From contig JAAWDS010000024.1 in assembly GCA_022793895.1 (NCBI GenBank), positions 33,645 to 97,644 of the forward strand: a stretch of 64,000 nucleotides of DNA, given 5' to 3'. A model generated the notes under the pieces. The model saw nothing but the letters and a program-made list of their open reading frames with translations. It made no database searches and was not told the origin of the DNA. Source of the stretch: Provencibacterium sp. (lineage in GTDB: Bacteria; Bacillota; Clostridia; Oscillospirales; Ruminococcaceae). This document shows, piece by piece, positions 7,673-17,037 of this stretch (within the stretch, counting starts at the first letter, position 1; each line of letters begins with the position of its first letter). The position numbers and the translations under genes were made by a program.

Positions 7673-8057
7673 ACCGCTTCTTTATGAAAAATTCGCTCTC
7701 CCAGCGTCGGATTTTTTCCATTTACTCCGCTAAAGGCTCCTAATTTTGGTAATTTATTTTTTCTGACCGTATAGGCAAAGAATTCGTAGACTAAGGCTAG
7801 GTTTTATGCGCGTACCCGGTCCCCTCCGCTTTATTCCGAGGCAATAGGCGTCTATCTAGCGGTCATTTTGTCTATTGAAAATATTGTGCACTTATGCTAC
7901 CATAGAAAACGTTCGAAATAAAGGCGTCTATCCCGAACGGTGTCTGATCCTGTCTGGAAGGGTCTATTTTTTATGCCATGAAGCAGGGAAAGCCCCGTTT
8001 TGAATACAATATCTTGTGGGTGGAAATAAAAAAACTACCAAAAAATGTGGTTGGTGG
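7673..8057. other. Noncoding stretch upstream of nrdD
   Basis: No gene is supported here. It holds an 11-bp direct repeat AGGCGTCTATC (7846-7856 and 7922-7932) and an imperfect palindrome ACAATATCTTGT (8006-8017) that only weakly resembles an NrdR box. I assign no function. Confidence 0.5.
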
Positions 8058-8086
8058 TTGACAAAGGCCAAGGCGGGGATTACAAT
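8058..8086 (+). promoter_or_regulatory. Promoter of nrdD
   Basis: TTGACA (8058-8063), 17-bp spacer, TACAAT (8081-8086), 50 bp before the nrdD start. Confidence 0.82.
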
Positions 8087-8135
8087 AGTATTCAGATAGA
8101 AACGGACAGTATCGATGGAAGAGGAGAGGCGCTAA

Positions 8136-10457
8136 ATGATTACCACGATTGTAAAACGGGATGGCAGAATGGTTCTTTTCGATCTGAGCAAGATCGCAGA
8201 CGCCATTTTTAAAGCGGCTCAGGCCCTTGGCGGACAGGATCAGGATACGGCGATGGAACTGGCCCATGAGGTGGAGCGCCGGCTGGAAGAGGAGATGGAA
8301 CAGGCGCCCAGCGTTGAGCACATCCAAGATACGGTCGAACAGGTTTTGATAGATGCGGGACATGCCCGGACAGCGAAGGAATTTATTCTTTACCGCTCGG
8401 AGCGTTCCCGCGTTCGGGAAATGAACACCCGGTTAATGAAGATCTATGAGGACATCACCTATAAAGAGGCGGAAGAGAACGATATCAAGCGGGAGAATGC
8501 AAACATCGACGGCGACACCGCGATGGGCACCATGCTGAAATATGGCAGCGAGGGCGCCAAGCAGTTTTATCAGATGTTTATCATCGATCCCCGTTTTTCT
8601 ACCGCCCATGCGGATGGGGACATCCACATCCACGATATGGATTTCTATACGCTGACGACTACCTGCACGCAGATCGATCTGGATAAGCTCTTTACCGGCG
8701 GCTTCTGCACCGGCCATGGCTTTCTGCGCGAGCCGAGCGATATCCGTACCTATTCGGCGCTGGCGTGCATTGCTATCCAGTCCAATCAGAACGATCAGCA
8801 TGGCGGCCAGAGCATTCCGAATTTTGATTACGCCATGGCGAAGGGAGTCCGCAAGACCTACCGCAAGCAGTATCTTCTCAACCTTGGCAAAGGCTTAGAG
8901 ATGCTCTGCGGGCTGGAGGAGGGCCAGGCGCAGGCTAAAAAGCTGGTGCGCGCGCTGGAAGAGGAGACGGGCAAAACGCCGCTCTTAGAGAATGGAAACG
9001 GGTTTGGAAAGCTGTTAATCGAGAGGCTCTGCGATCGGTGTGAGCAACAGGTTGCCCGGCAGATCGTCGCTTTTACCGAGCGCAACGCCCGCGCCGAAAC
9101 GGAGGACGCCACCTATCAGGCGATGGAGGCGCTGGTGCATAACCTCAACACCATGCACTCCCGCGCAGGCGCACAGATCCCCTTCAGCTCGCTGAACTAT
9201 GGGTTGGATACCAGCCCCGAAGGCCGGCTGGCCATCCGTTCGATCCTGCTGGCTACGGATGCGGGACTGGGCAATGGGGAAACCGCCGTTTTCCCCATTC
9301 ACATCTTCAAGGTGAAGGAAGGCGTCAACTATAACCCAGGCGAACCGAACTATGACCTTTTCAAATTGGCCTGCCGGGTTTCGGCCAAGCGCCTGTTCCC
9401 GAATTTTTCGTTTATCGACGCGCCCTTTAACCTCGCTTACTACCGACCAGGCCGCCCGGAAACCGAGGTTGCCTATATGGGCTGCCGCACGCGGGTAATC
9501 GGCAACCACTATGACCCCTCCCGTGAGATTGTCAACGGGCGCGGCAACCTTTCCTTCACCTCGGTCAACCTGCCGCGGCTGGCCATTAAGGCGAACGGCA
9601 ACCTGGACCTTTTCTTTGAGATGTTGGAGGACAAGATTCAGCTCATTGCCGATCAGCTCATAGAGCGCTATCGGGTCCAGGCGGGCAAAAAGGTCAAAAA
9701 CTACCCCTTCCTGATGGGACAGGGGGTCTGGATCGATTCGGATAAGCTCGGCCCGGAGGATACCGTCGGCGAGGTGCTCAAGCACGGCACGCTCTCGCTC
9801 GGCTTCATCGGCCTGGCGGAATGCCTCAAGGCGCTGACCGGCCAGCACCATGGCGAGAGTCCGGAGGCGCAGAACCTTGGGCTGGATATCGTTGGCTACA
9901 TGCGCAAACGGATGGATGATTACACCCGTGAAACCGGCTTTAACTATACGCTGATTGCTACCCCGGCGGAAGGGCTTTCCGGCCGCTTTGTCAAGCTGGA
10001 TCGCAAGCGCTACGGGGTCATCGAGGGCGTGACCGACCGGGATTACTATACCAACTCCTTCCATGTCCCGGTTTACTATCCGATTTCGGCCTTTGAGAAA
10101 ATCCGCCTGGAAGCCCCATACCATGCGATGACCAACGCCGGGCACATCTCCTATGTCGAGCTGGACGGCGATCCGTTACAGAATCTGGACGCCTTTGAAG
10201 CGATCGTTCGCTGCATGAAAGAGAGCGGCATTGGTTATGGATCCATTAACCATCCGGTAGACCGGGATCCGGCCTGCGGGTACACGGGGATTATCGGAGA
10301 CGAGTGCCCGCACTGCCACCGCACTGAAGCGGATGGAGGCGCGCGGTTTGAACGCATCCGCCGCATCACCGGTTATCTGGTGGGAACGCTCGACCGGTTC
10401 AACAATGCAAAGCGTGCGGAAGAACGCGATCGTGTAAAGCACTCGGTTGAATTTTAA
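8136..10457 (+). CDS. nrdD: Anaerobic ribonucleoside-triphosphate reductase
   Basis: A 773-residue class III ribonucleotide reductase that makes deoxyribonucleotides under anoxia with a glycyl radical. It has an N-terminal ATP-cone allosteric domain (about residues 3-95, starting TTIVKRDGRMVLFDLSKIADAI), the ten-stranded barrel, a C-terminal zinc site and the glycyl radical at Gly746 in RRITGYLVGTL. The zinc region shows C714, C724 and C727; the residue where the first Cys often sits is Asp711 (DPACGYTG), a variant I believe common in Firmicutes. AGGAGAGG precedes the ATG. It is followed by nrdG after a long hairpin. Confidence 0.96.
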   Translation: MITTIVKRDGRMVLFDLSKIADAIFKAAQALGGQDQDTAMELAHEVERRLEEEMEQAPSVEHIQDTVEQVLIDAGHARTAKEFILYRSERSRVREMNTRLMKIYEDITYKEAEENDIKRENANIDGDTAMGTMLKYGSEGAKQFYQMFIIDPRFSTAHADGDIHIHDMDFYTLTTTCTQIDLDKLFTGGFCTGHGFLREPSDIRTYSALACIAIQSNQNDQHGGQSIPNFDYAMAKGVRKTYRKQYLLNLGKGLEMLCGLEEGQAQAKKLVRALEEETGKTPLLENGNGFGKLLIERLCDRCEQQVARQIVAFTERNARAETEDATYQAMEALVHNLNTMHSRAGAQIPFSSLNYGLDTSPEGRLAIRSILLATDAGLGNGETAVFPIHIFKVKEGVNYNPGEPNYDLFKLACRVSAKRLFPNFSFIDAPFNLAYYRPGRPETEVAYMGCRTRVIGNHYDPSREIVNGRGNLSFTSVNLPRLAIKANGNLDLFFEMLEDKIQLIADQLIERYRVQAGKKVKNYPFLMGQGVWIDSDKLGPEDTVGEVLKHGTLSLGFIGLAECLKALTGQHHGESPEAQNLGLDIVGYMRKRMDDYTRETGFNYTLIATPAEGLSGRFVKLDRKRYGVIEGVTDRDYYTNSFHVPVYYPISAFEKIRLEAPYHAMTNAGHISYVELDGDPLQNLDAFEAIVRCMKESGIGYGSINHPVDRDPACGYTGIIGDECPHCHRTEADGGARFERIRRITGYLVGTLDRFNNAKRAEERDRVKHSVEF

Positions 10458-10470
10458 AACGGAAATGAAA

Positions 10471-10512
10471 AAGGACTGCCCGCAAAACAGAACCGTTTTG
10501 CGGGCAGTCCTT
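10471..10512 (+). other. 18-bp perfect hairpin between nrdD and nrdG
   Basis: AAGGACTGCCCGCAAAAC (10471-10488) pairs perfectly with 10495-10512 around a 6-nt loop. No T-tract follows; instead the nrdG Shine-Dalgarno AAAGGA begins 5 nt later. It is more likely an mRNA processing or stability element, or a partial terminator, than a full terminator. Confidence 0.7.
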
Positions 10513-10530
10513 CGGGAAAGGATGGTTGGA

Positions 10531-11052
10531 ATGGCGGAAGCCCCTGCTATACAGGTTTCCGGGATGATCCCGGAGTCGATCGTCGATGGGGTTGGGCTGC
10601 GTTTTACCCTTTTTGTCCAAGGCTGTCCCCATCGCTGCGAAGGCTGCCATAATCCGCAAACCCACTCTTTCACGGGTGGGAAAGCGCTCGCGCCGGAGGC
10701 AGTCTTTGAGCAGATTATCCGCAATCCGCTCTGCCAAGGCGTTACCCTGTCGGGCGGGGAGCCCTTTGCCCAAGCCGCCGCCCTCCTTCCGCTGGCGCGG
10801 CTCATTAAGCGGCAGGGACTGCACCTTTGCGCTTATAGCGGCTATACCTTTGAGCAGCTTTCTGCGCTGGGGGAGAAGGAGCCGGCCGTCTTAGCGCTGC
10901 TGGAGCTGTGCGACGTGCTGGTGGACGGCCCGTTCCTCTTGGCGGAACGCACGTTGGAGAGGCGCTTCGTGGGGAGCCGGAACCAGCGGATCTTAAATGT
11001 GCTGGCATCTCTCCAAGCGGGGAAGGCCGTTCTGCAAGAGGGTTGGCAATGA
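10531..11052 (+). CDS. nrdG: Anaerobic ribonucleotide reductase activating protein
   Basis: A 173-residue radical SAM activase that installs the glycyl radical in NrdD. The 4Fe-4S ligands C32, C36 and C39 lie in QGCPHRCEGCHNPQTH, and SGGEPFAQ provides the SAM-binding GGE motif. The ATG at 10531 is favoured because AAAGGA ends 8 nt upstream; the longer in-frame start would lie inside the nrdD tail and the hairpin. Length is normal for NrdG. Immediate downstream position of nrdD is the standard arrangement. Confidence 0.94.
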   Translation: MAEAPAIQVSGMIPESIVDGVGLRFTLFVQGCPHRCEGCHNPQTHSFTGGKALAPEAVFEQIIRNPLCQGVTLSGGEPFAQAAALLPLARLIKRQGLHLCAYSGYTFEQLSALGEKEPAVLALLELCDVLVDGPFLLAERTLERRFVGSRNQRILNVLASLQAGKAVLQEGWQ

Positions 11053-11102
11053 AGCGGGGAATTTCCCCAAAGGCGCGCACCTGTTAAAGTCAAAAATTTT
11101 TG

Positions 11103-11138
11103 AGGCAGCCTGCAAAGTATTTTGCAGGCTGCCTTTTT
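11103..11138 (+). terminator. Terminator after nrdG
   Basis: AGGCAGCCTGCAAA (11103-11116) pairs with TTTGCAGGCTGCCT (11121-11134), loop GTAT, followed by TTTT. Confidence 0.88.
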
Positions 11139-11248
11139 GATGGGACCGGCGGAACGGCCGGTGTCTGTAAAGGGAAATCCCCTCTGTGTCCAGGTCCGGA
11201 GCCCGTCCTTTTACAACGCGGTGGAACGCACGGCAAACCGGAAAGGAT

Positions 11249-11905
11249 TTATCTGGTCCCGCGTGATAACTTGGATAGATAGCGGTATACCGTCGCCTCC
11301 GAGCAGGAGAGCGCTTGCGCAACCTCCGGAACGGCGCCCTTGATCAGAAACACGCCTTTATCATATAAGGCGCGGATCACCGTCATCTTTTCCGCCTGTG
11401 TCAGCCGGGTTGCATTGATGCCGGCAAACTGTGAATCTAAAGTATTGGAGACCAGCTCGGACACATTGGAAAAACTTTCGGAAAAGTGATCGGGAACGGC
11501 GGCGCTCTCCGCGGCCTGAAGCGTCAGCAGGCTGGAAAAGCCGCCCAACCGAAGGATGTCCTGACAGAGCTTTTGATATTGGGTGGCGCTGGAGTTGATA
11601 GAAAGCATTCCGATCAACCGTTCGCCGTCTTTGATAAAAAAGTAGGAGGATTTCAGCAGTTCGCCCTGCCGTGTTTGGCCGAGAAACTCGGATTTGTAAT
11701 CGCAGGTTTTCCATTCCTCATTTTCGATGATTTTGCGCGCCACGTGGGTCAGCGGCGCTCCCATGCCTTTGCCGCCCTCCATGGTGCCGTTGGCTATCGC
11801 AACCACGACGGGCGGGGAGCGGGTAAGATCAAATAGGACTACCTTACAATGTTCTCCCAAAACGAGCCCTAAAAAGGCTACCAGCTTTTTATAGGTTTCC
11901 AGCAT
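11249..11905 (-). CDS. YheO/DauR-like PAS and HTH transcriptional regulator
   Basis: A 218-residue regulator of the YheO-like type: an N-terminal PAS_6 ligand domain (about residues 1-115, GEHCKVVLFDL...GMLSIN) and a C-terminal HTH_22 domain whose end EVAQALSCSEATVYRYLSKL is the helix-turn-helix. Relatives include DauR, which represses D-arginine catabolism. The ATG at 11905 follows GGAGG; an upstream GTG at 11920 would include the Shine-Dalgarno and is rejected. Being the first regulator beside the catabolic island, it may control the minus-strand isomerase/oxidoreductase pair or the modules beyond (inference). Confidence 0.82.
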   Translation of the reverse strand: MLETYKKLVAFLGLVLGEHCKVVLFDLTRSPPVVVAIANGTMEGGKGMGAPLTHVARKIIENEEWKTCDYKSEFLGQTRQGELLKSSYFFIKDGERLIGMLSINSSATQYQKLCQDILRLGGFSSLLTLQAAESAAVPDHFSESFSNVSELVSNTLDSQFAGINATRLTQAEKMTVIRALYDKGVFLIKGAVPEVAQALSCSEATVYRYLSKLSRGTR

Positions 11906-12019
11906 GACGCAATCCTCCACTCTTCGCGGCCATTCGGTGATCTTACCGGATAAATCATATCATATTTTTGCCTGTGACGCAATCAAGGGGCGGAAAAGCA
12001 GCTGGGGAACAGAGGGACT

Positions 12020-12913
12020 CTAGAATAAATCGGCATAGCCCATTTCCCGCAGGTTACGGACGCTGATGGCCAGGCTGTCAAAGGGATTGCGCCCATAGGT
12101 GTTATCTTGCTCAATGGGATAATAGCGGACGCCGGACTCCTGCGCGGCGGTAAAGATTTCATCCCAATCCAGGTTACCCTCGCCGATCTCTCCAAACTCA
12201 ATGCAGCCTTGCAGGGTATTGCGCGTCATCTCCGGAGTGGGAGGGAGCTGGATGCGGTAATCCTTCAGGTGCAGCAGATCCACCCGCCCGGCCAGACGGC
12301 GGATCCATTTGGCCGGATTTTGCCCTCCGCGCTGTACCCAGTGCGTATCTAGCTCAAAGCCGATGTAGCGCGGATCGGTATTTTCGGCCAAAAGCTCCAG
12401 ACCGAATTTGTTGCCGAAGCGCTGGAACTCATAGTGGTGCGTATGGAGATATAGCTGGATCCCGTGCTCATACAGGCGGCGGCCATATTCGTTGAGCCCT
12501 TCGGCCGCGCGCATATAGCCGTCGTAGGAGCTGAAGCAGCTGCGCGGCAGCATGCCGTTGCGTACATAGTGCGCATCGAATTGCTTGCAGCGGCGCACAA
12601 TGCGATCAAAGTCGGCAGACAGCAGATCTCCGGGTTCATCGGGCATGTAGCGCTCATAAATAATTCCGGGCGCGATGATGTGCATATCATAGGCGCGGCA
12701 GGCCGCCGCCATTTCCTCGGCAAGCTCGTCTGTTACCGAAATTTTGGAGAGCTCCAGATAGCTGATGCCCAGTTCTTTCACCATCCGGAAAGCGTCGTCT
12801 ACGCCGTAGATCTTTTTGTCCTTGATTTCATCGATCTGTATCAGCCCTTTTGCGCCGAAGCTGGTCACTTCACGCAGCGTCATCAATTGCAGGGCGATCT
12901 TCCCGTCGTTCAT
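12020..12913 (-). CDS. Sugar phosphate isomerase/epimerase-like TIM-barrel protein
   Basis: A 297-residue xylose-isomerase-like TIM-barrel (AP endonuclease 2 superfamily). Likely metal ligands are visible: the Glu of HTHHYEF, the Asp of FELDTHW, the His of LLHLKDYR and the Glu of YPIEQDNT. Such proteins isomerise or epimerise sugars and ketosugars, and in gut bacteria partner Gfo/Idh oxidases in 3-keto-glycoside or C-glycoside cleavage. The start overlaps the stop of the upstream oxidoreductase gene by 4 bp (ATGA), so the pair is translationally coupled. It is related to the plus-strand protein at 22759, sharing the IEQD...(N/D)PF C-terminal pattern. Confidence 0.85.
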   Translation of the reverse strand: MNDGKIALQLMTLREVTSFGAKGLIQIDEIKDKKIYGVDDAFRMVKELGISYLELSKISVTDELAEEMAAACRAYDMHIIAPGIIYERYMPDEPGDLLSADFDRIVRRCKQFDAHYVRNGMLPRSCFSSYDGYMRAAEGLNEYGRRLYEHGIQLYLHTHHYEFQRFGNKFGLELLAENTDPRYIGFELDTHWVQRGGQNPAKWIRRLAGRVDLLHLKDYRIQLPPTPEMTRNTLQGCIEFGEIGEGNLDWDEIFTAAQESGVRYYPIEQDNTYGRNPFDSLAISVRNLREMGYADLF

Positions 12914-14070
12914 TTTGACATCTCCTTTTCCTCTTCCACCTTTTGTTGCAGCAAACGAAAAAATTCCCCTTCATCAAACGGGATACCGACCGGCTGTCCG
13001 GTCCAACTGGAAAGATACATGGCGTTTGCAAGCGTCAGGCCCTGGATACCGTCCTGGCCAGGGGCAATGAGCGGCGAACCGTTCCGCACCGCATCGGTAA
13101 AATTCGTCAGAACCTGCTGGTGCTGAACGCCCCACTGATCTGGAATGTCCAGCACCGTTTCATCATACAGCGCTTCTCCGGTGGCCGTTCCCCGCACGAG
13201 GGCGCGCACGTCTTCAAAGGTGAGAGTATCGTTCAGCTCCTCTTCCGAACGGCGCAGGATGCGGATGGTGGCTTTCCGGCTGTTTTCTATGACGATTTTG
13301 CCCCGGTTGCCGAAGATTTCAAAGCGATCGGTTCCCAGAATGTCATGTGTGCAGGTGACAAAGACGCCGGTAGCGCCGTTGGGATATTCCAGGGTAGCCA
13401 AAACGTCGTCCTCAACGGTAATCCTCCGGTGCGATCCATATTTTAGCTGCGCGCTTACACGGCTGGGCATGCCGCAGATCCAACTCAGCAGATCGATCTG
13501 GTGCGGCGCCTGGTTGGCAAGGACCCCGCCGCCCTCTCCGCCCCAGGTGGCGCGCCAATCGCTTTGCTCATAGTATTTTTGGGGACGGTACCAACTGGTG
13601 ATGATCCAGTTGACATGGCGCAGCTCTCCAATCGCGCCGCCGGACACCAGCTCTTTGATCTTACGGTATAGGGGATTGGTGCGCTGGTTAAACATCATAC
13701 CGAATACCAAATTGGGGTGGGCCGCCGCCACGGAATTCATCTCGCGGACCTTTTGCGTATATACGCCCGCCGGCTTTTCAACCAACGTATGCAGCCCGGC
13801 TTCCAACGCCTCGATGGCAATGACCGGGTGCAGATAATGCGGCGTAGCGATAAGCACCGCATCGACCTTGCCGCCGGCTAAAAGGTCGCGGTAATCCCTG
13901 TAGGCGGCCACATCCTTCCCCAATGTTTCCTCCGCCCATTTCAGCCGCGCAGGATCTACGTCGCATACGGCGGTCAGGCATGCGCCCGGAATATTGCCTG
14001 CGTGCAGCCATGAGGCATGATTGCCCCCCATAAATCCCGTGCCGATAATGCCAAAGCGAACCGCTTCCAT
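12910..14070 (-). CDS. Gfo/Idh/MocA family oxidoreductase
   Basis: A 386-residue NAD(P)-dependent oxidoreductase with an N-terminal Rossmann fold (GIIGTGFMGGNHASWL), the catalytic EKP motif in LVEKPAGVY, and a C-terminal alpha/beta domain with NQAPHQIDLLSWICGMP. It is strikingly similar along its length to the plus-strand protein at 19822 (shared blocks such as MFNQR.NPLYR.I, THDILGTDR, NAMYLS.W.G), so the two are paralogues. The substrate is probably a glycoside or sugar acid. First gene of a two-gene minus-strand operon with the isomerase. Confidence 0.88.
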   Translation of the reverse strand: MEAVRFGIIGTGFMGGNHASWLHAGNIPGACLTAVCDVDPARLKWAEETLGKDVAAYRDYRDLLAGGKVDAVLIATPHYLHPVIAIEALEAGLHTLVEKPAGVYTQKVREMNSVAAAHPNLVFGMMFNQRTNPLYRKIKELVSGGAIGELRHVNWIITSWYRPQKYYEQSDWRATWGGEGGGVLANQAPHQIDLLSWICGMPSRVSAQLKYGSHRRITVEDDVLATLEYPNGATGVFVTCTHDILGTDRFEIFGNRGKIVIENSRKATIRILRRSEEELNDTLTFEDVRALVRGTATGEALYDETVLDIPDQWGVQHQQVLTNFTDAVRNGSPLIAPGQDGIQGLTLANAMYLSSWTGQPVGIPFDEGEFFRLLQQKVEEEKEMSK

Positions 14071-14121
14071 CCGATAACCTCCCTTTCTTTTTAAAATAAA
14101 AATTTATTATAATACAAATAA

Positions 14122-14151
14122 ATTATAATATCTTCGAAAGCAGATTGTCAA
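14122..14151 (-). promoter_or_regulatory. Promoter of the minus-strand oxidoreductase/isomerase operon
   Basis: On the minus strand TTGACA (14151-14146), 18-bp spacer, TATAAT (14127-14122), 52 bp ahead of the start at 14070. Confidence 0.8.
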
Positions 14152-14508
14152 ATAAAAAAAGAACATCCGTAAATTTTTGGATAAACTATAGATATAACAA
14201 GAGGAAAGCTGTGATCTTTTACAAATGCTCCCCCTTGTATTTAGGCATGCAGGGGATCCTCAAAATCAATGGAACATGGGTCCGTCCGTATAATAAAAAC
14301 AGATTTTTAAATATGTTGTTTTAAATTAACAAGCCTAATGAGCTTCATGTTTCTAGCTGAAAATGTTTCTGGAACTTTGTATGTATCCATAAGTTGTTTG
14401 TTTAAGAGAGGTTAAGTATATATTTTTTGTATATTTAGCACAATACATAAAAGAGGAATGGTTTTTTTGGAGCACTTTATAAAAATTTATCATCATAATA
14501 AAAAATTA
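14152..14508. other. AT-rich divergent intergenic region
   Basis: About 360 bp of AT-rich DNA between two divergent operons, markedly lower in GC than its surroundings. I see no ORF, RNA gene or clear palindromic operator. Regulator sites for the two modules would be expected here, but I cannot name one. Confidence 0.5.
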
Positions 14509-14537
14509 TTGAAATTCCGTGAATAACCTGTTATGAT
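14509..14537 (+). promoter_or_regulatory. Promoter of module A ABC transporter operon
   Basis: TTGAAA (14509-14514), 17 bp, TATGAT (14532-14537), about 70 bp upstream of the binding-protein gene. Confidence 0.72.
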
Positions 14538-14608
14538 AGGGCCAGAAGGGGGGAATCCCCTGATGATGAGGCCAAGAAACGAATGACCGTACAAAGGGAG
14601 GAAATACC

Positions 14609-15967
14609 ATGAAAAAGCATCTTGCAATTTTGCTGGCGCTTACGACGGCGTGCACGGCGTTGGCTGCGTGCAGCAGCGACAATTCCTCACCGTCCTCCGC
14701 AGCGCCTGCGGCTCCGGCGTCTTCGGCAGGCGCTGGAACCTCCGAACCGGCCAAGGAACCGGAAGCGGCGCCCGTTACCCTCAGCTTTTCCTGGTGGGGG
14801 AACCAGACGCGTACCGAACGCACCGAAGGCGCCTGCAAGCTGTATACCGAAATGAATCCCCATGTTACCTTTGAATTAAATCCCATTTCAGGGAAGGAAT
14901 ATTGGGACAAGCTCACTGCGCTGGCAGCGGGCGGCAATGCGCCTGAACTGATGCAGCAGGATTATGACCGCTTCCGCATCTTCCAAGAAAAAGGGATTTT
15001 GGAAGAGATGAACGCTTATGTGGACAGCGGCGCTATCGATTTGTCCGGCATCCCGGAGGTGTTTTTAGGTTCCGGGCAGGTAGACGGAAAGTATTATGCG
15101 TTCAACCTGGGCGTCAACTCTCCTTGCCTGGTTTATAACAAAACTATGATGGACGCTGCCGGGATTACCGTGCCGGAGCAGCCTACCTGGGATGATTTCC
15201 ATGCGCTGGCCAAAGAGGTCTACGAAAAAACCGGCGTTAAAACCTCCTATGGCACCTATTACGGTCCCCAGCATCAAATCCGGATGTCGGTGCGCAACGC
15301 CGGCAAGCATGTCTACAACGCGGACGGCACTGGGCTTGGTTTTGACGACGCGGGCCTTGTGGAGCGTGTGTTTGCCAATTACGAATATTCCTATACGAGC
15401 GGGTACGGCGTGCCGGGCGAGATGTATACCGGAGCTACTTCGGTAGAGCTGGGGCCCATTGTCACCGGGGACTCGTGGTGTGAGTTTTTGAGCTCCAACC
15501 AGGTGGTAGCCCTTCAGGCAGCGATGGAGGACGAGCTCGCAATGGTGATGAACCCTGAATTTGCAGACAAGACCATGGACGCCGCCTTCCTGAAGCCCAG
15601 CGTGCTGATTTCGCTGAGCTCCCAGGGCACGCAGGAAGAAAAGGACGCCGCCGCCGCTGTGGTGAATTATCTGTTAAATTCGGTGGAGGCCAATGATATC
15701 CTGCTGGCGGAACGCGGCGTTCCGATCAACACCGAGGTGCGCGAGGCCATTGCGGATAAGGTGGATGAAGCGACCAAGAAAACGTTTGACTTTATCTCCC
15801 TGGTGGAAGGGCATTGCTCGGAGATCGACGCGCCCGATCCCTCCTGTGCATCCGAGCTGGACGCTGCCGCCAAGGTGCTGATGGACGAGGTGCTCTATGG
15901 CAAAAAGACGGCGAAGCAGGCTGGCGAGGAGTGGATGGCGAAAGCAAACTCGCTGTTAAAGGCATAA
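14609..15967 (+). CDS. ABC transporter substrate-binding lipoprotein (CUT1 type, module A)
   Basis: A 452-residue extracellular solute-binding protein of family 1. The signal peptide ends in the lipobox LAAC with lipidated Cys21, followed by a Ser/Ala/Pro-rich linker (about 22-50) and the binding fold beginning VTLSFSWWGNQTRTE. Family members bind oligosaccharides or glycosides and deliver them to two CUT1 permeases, as encoded next. GGGAGGAAA precedes the ATG. No ATPase gene is in the window, so a shared MsmK-type ATPase elsewhere is implied. The ligand is not deducible. Confidence 0.92.
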   Translation: MKKHLAILLALTTACTALAACSSDNSSPSSAAPAAPASSAGAGTSEPAKEPEAAPVTLSFSWWGNQTRTERTEGACKLYTEMNPHVTFELNPISGKEYWDKLTALAAGGNAPELMQQDYDRFRIFQEKGILEEMNAYVDSGAIDLSGIPEVFLGSGQVDGKYYAFNLGVNSPCLVYNKTMMDAAGITVPEQPTWDDFHALAKEVYEKTGVKTSYGTYYGPQHQIRMSVRNAGKHVYNADGTGLGFDDAGLVERVFANYEYSYTSGYGVPGEMYTGATSVELGPIVTGDSWCEFLSSNQVVALQAAMEDELAMVMNPEFADKTMDAAFLKPSVLISLSSQGTQEEKDAAAAVVNYLLNSVEANDILLAERGVPINTEVREAIADKVDEATKKTFDFISLVEGHCSEIDAPDPSCASELDAAAKVLMDEVLYGKKTAKQAGEEWMAKANSLLKA

Positions 15968-16013
15968 GGCCGGTATCCGAAGAAAGAGCGCTGAAAAATG
16001 TGAAAACATGAAG

Positions 16014-16080
16014 AAGGGGCAGAGCGCATAAGGGCTTGCGGGCGTTGGATCGGCTGCGGCGGCTCTGCCCCCCTTCCTTA
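16014..16080 (+). other. Long hairpin between binding-protein and permease genes (module A)
   Basis: AAGGGGCAGAGC (16014-16025) pairs with GCTCTGCCCCCCTT (16062-16075), followed by CCTTATTTTACC. It is likely a partial terminator or 3' stabiliser that gives more binding protein than permease. A similar device lies in module B. Confidence 0.7.
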
Positions 16081-16116
16081 TTTTACCTTTGAATTTTGGA
16101 TGGGTGGTGCTTTTAC

Positions 16117-17034
16117 ATGCGCAAAAAAACAGGCCGGTCCCAGTATTCGCTGCGTCAGAATCTGGAGGGGTATTCCTTTATCGGCCTTTTCGTGATCGGG
16201 TTCCTGGCGTTCACGGTCATCCCGATCGTGACGTCCCTGATCTTTTCCTTTACTCATTATGACATTCTCTCTCCGCCTAAGTTTGTCGGGCTGGAAAACT
16301 ACCTGCAAATGTTTACGGGCGACCATCAGTTCTGGGTGTCCTTTGGCGTCACGCTGTTTTATGTAATCGTGTCGGTACCGCTGCGCCTCGCGTTTGCGCT
16401 GGCCGTGGCGATGCTGCTTCAAAAGACAACCAAGCTCACTACCTTTTACCGCGCCGCCTATTATCTGCCCACCATCATTGGGAGCAGCATCGCTATCTCG
16501 GTGGTGTGGCGGCAGATGTTCAGCGGCGACGGCGTACTCAACAGCATCATCAACAAGATTTTCCGCACCAACATCAGCATTTCCTGGATCGGCGGCGAAA
16601 AGACCGCTATTTGGACGCTCATCATCCTCGCCATTTGGCAGTATGGCTCATCGATGCTCATCTTTTTATCCGGGCTCAAGCAGATCCCCAAGGAGCTGTA
16701 TGAGGCGGCCGATATCGACGGCGCTTCCAGGATGCACAGCTTTTTCCGCGTCACCATCCCGATGCTGACCCCGGTGGTGTTCTTCAATGTGATCATGCAG
16801 CTCATTCAGGGATTCATGACGTTTACCCAAAGCTACGTTATCACACAGGGCATGCCGATGGACAAAACCTTGTTTATCACCGTCTATGTCTACCGCAATT
16901 CGTTTACCTTCTATAAAATGGGGTATGGATGCGCGATTGCCTGGTTCTTACTCATCTTCATGGCGGTTATCACCGCCCTGCTCTTTAAAAGCTCCCGCAG
17001 TTGGGTGTTTTATCAGGCGGAAGGAGGAGATTGA
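16117..17034 (+). CDS. CUT1 sugar ABC transporter permease (MalF/UgpA-like)
   Basis: A 305-residue inner-membrane permease with about six membrane helices. The cytoplasmic EAA loop reads ELYEAADIDGASRMHSFFRVTIPMLTP, the ATPase-docking site. It forms a heterodimer with the next permease. The start is set at the ATG at 16117 (basic RKKTGR N-terminus); a TTG at 16096 is possible but would add an unlikely extension. Belongs to the module A operon. Confidence 0.92.
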   Translation: MRKKTGRSQYSLRQNLEGYSFIGLFVIGFLAFTVIPIVTSLIFSFTHYDILSPPKFVGLENYLQMFTGDHQFWVSFGVTLFYVIVSVPLRLAFALAVAMLLQKTTKLTTFYRAAYYLPTIIGSSIAISVVWRQMFSGDGVLNSIINKIFRTNISISWIGGEKTAIWTLIILAIWQYGSSMLIFLSGLKQIPKELYEAADIDGASRMHSFFRVTIPMLTPVVFFNVIMQLIQGFMTFTQSYVITQGMPMDKTLFITVYVYRNSFTFYKMGYGCAIAWFLLIFMAVITALLFKSSRSWVFYQAEGGD

Positions 17035-17037
17035 GGG

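Noticed and set aside
8006..8017. ACAATATCTTGT as an NrdR box upstream of nrdD
   Set aside because: The match to the NrdR consensus is weak, and I found no second box at the expected helical spacing.
7971..8363. Minus-strand 130-codon open frame over the nrdD start
   Set aside because: It overlaps the clear nrdD promoter and ATP-cone coding sequence on the other strand and shows no domain.
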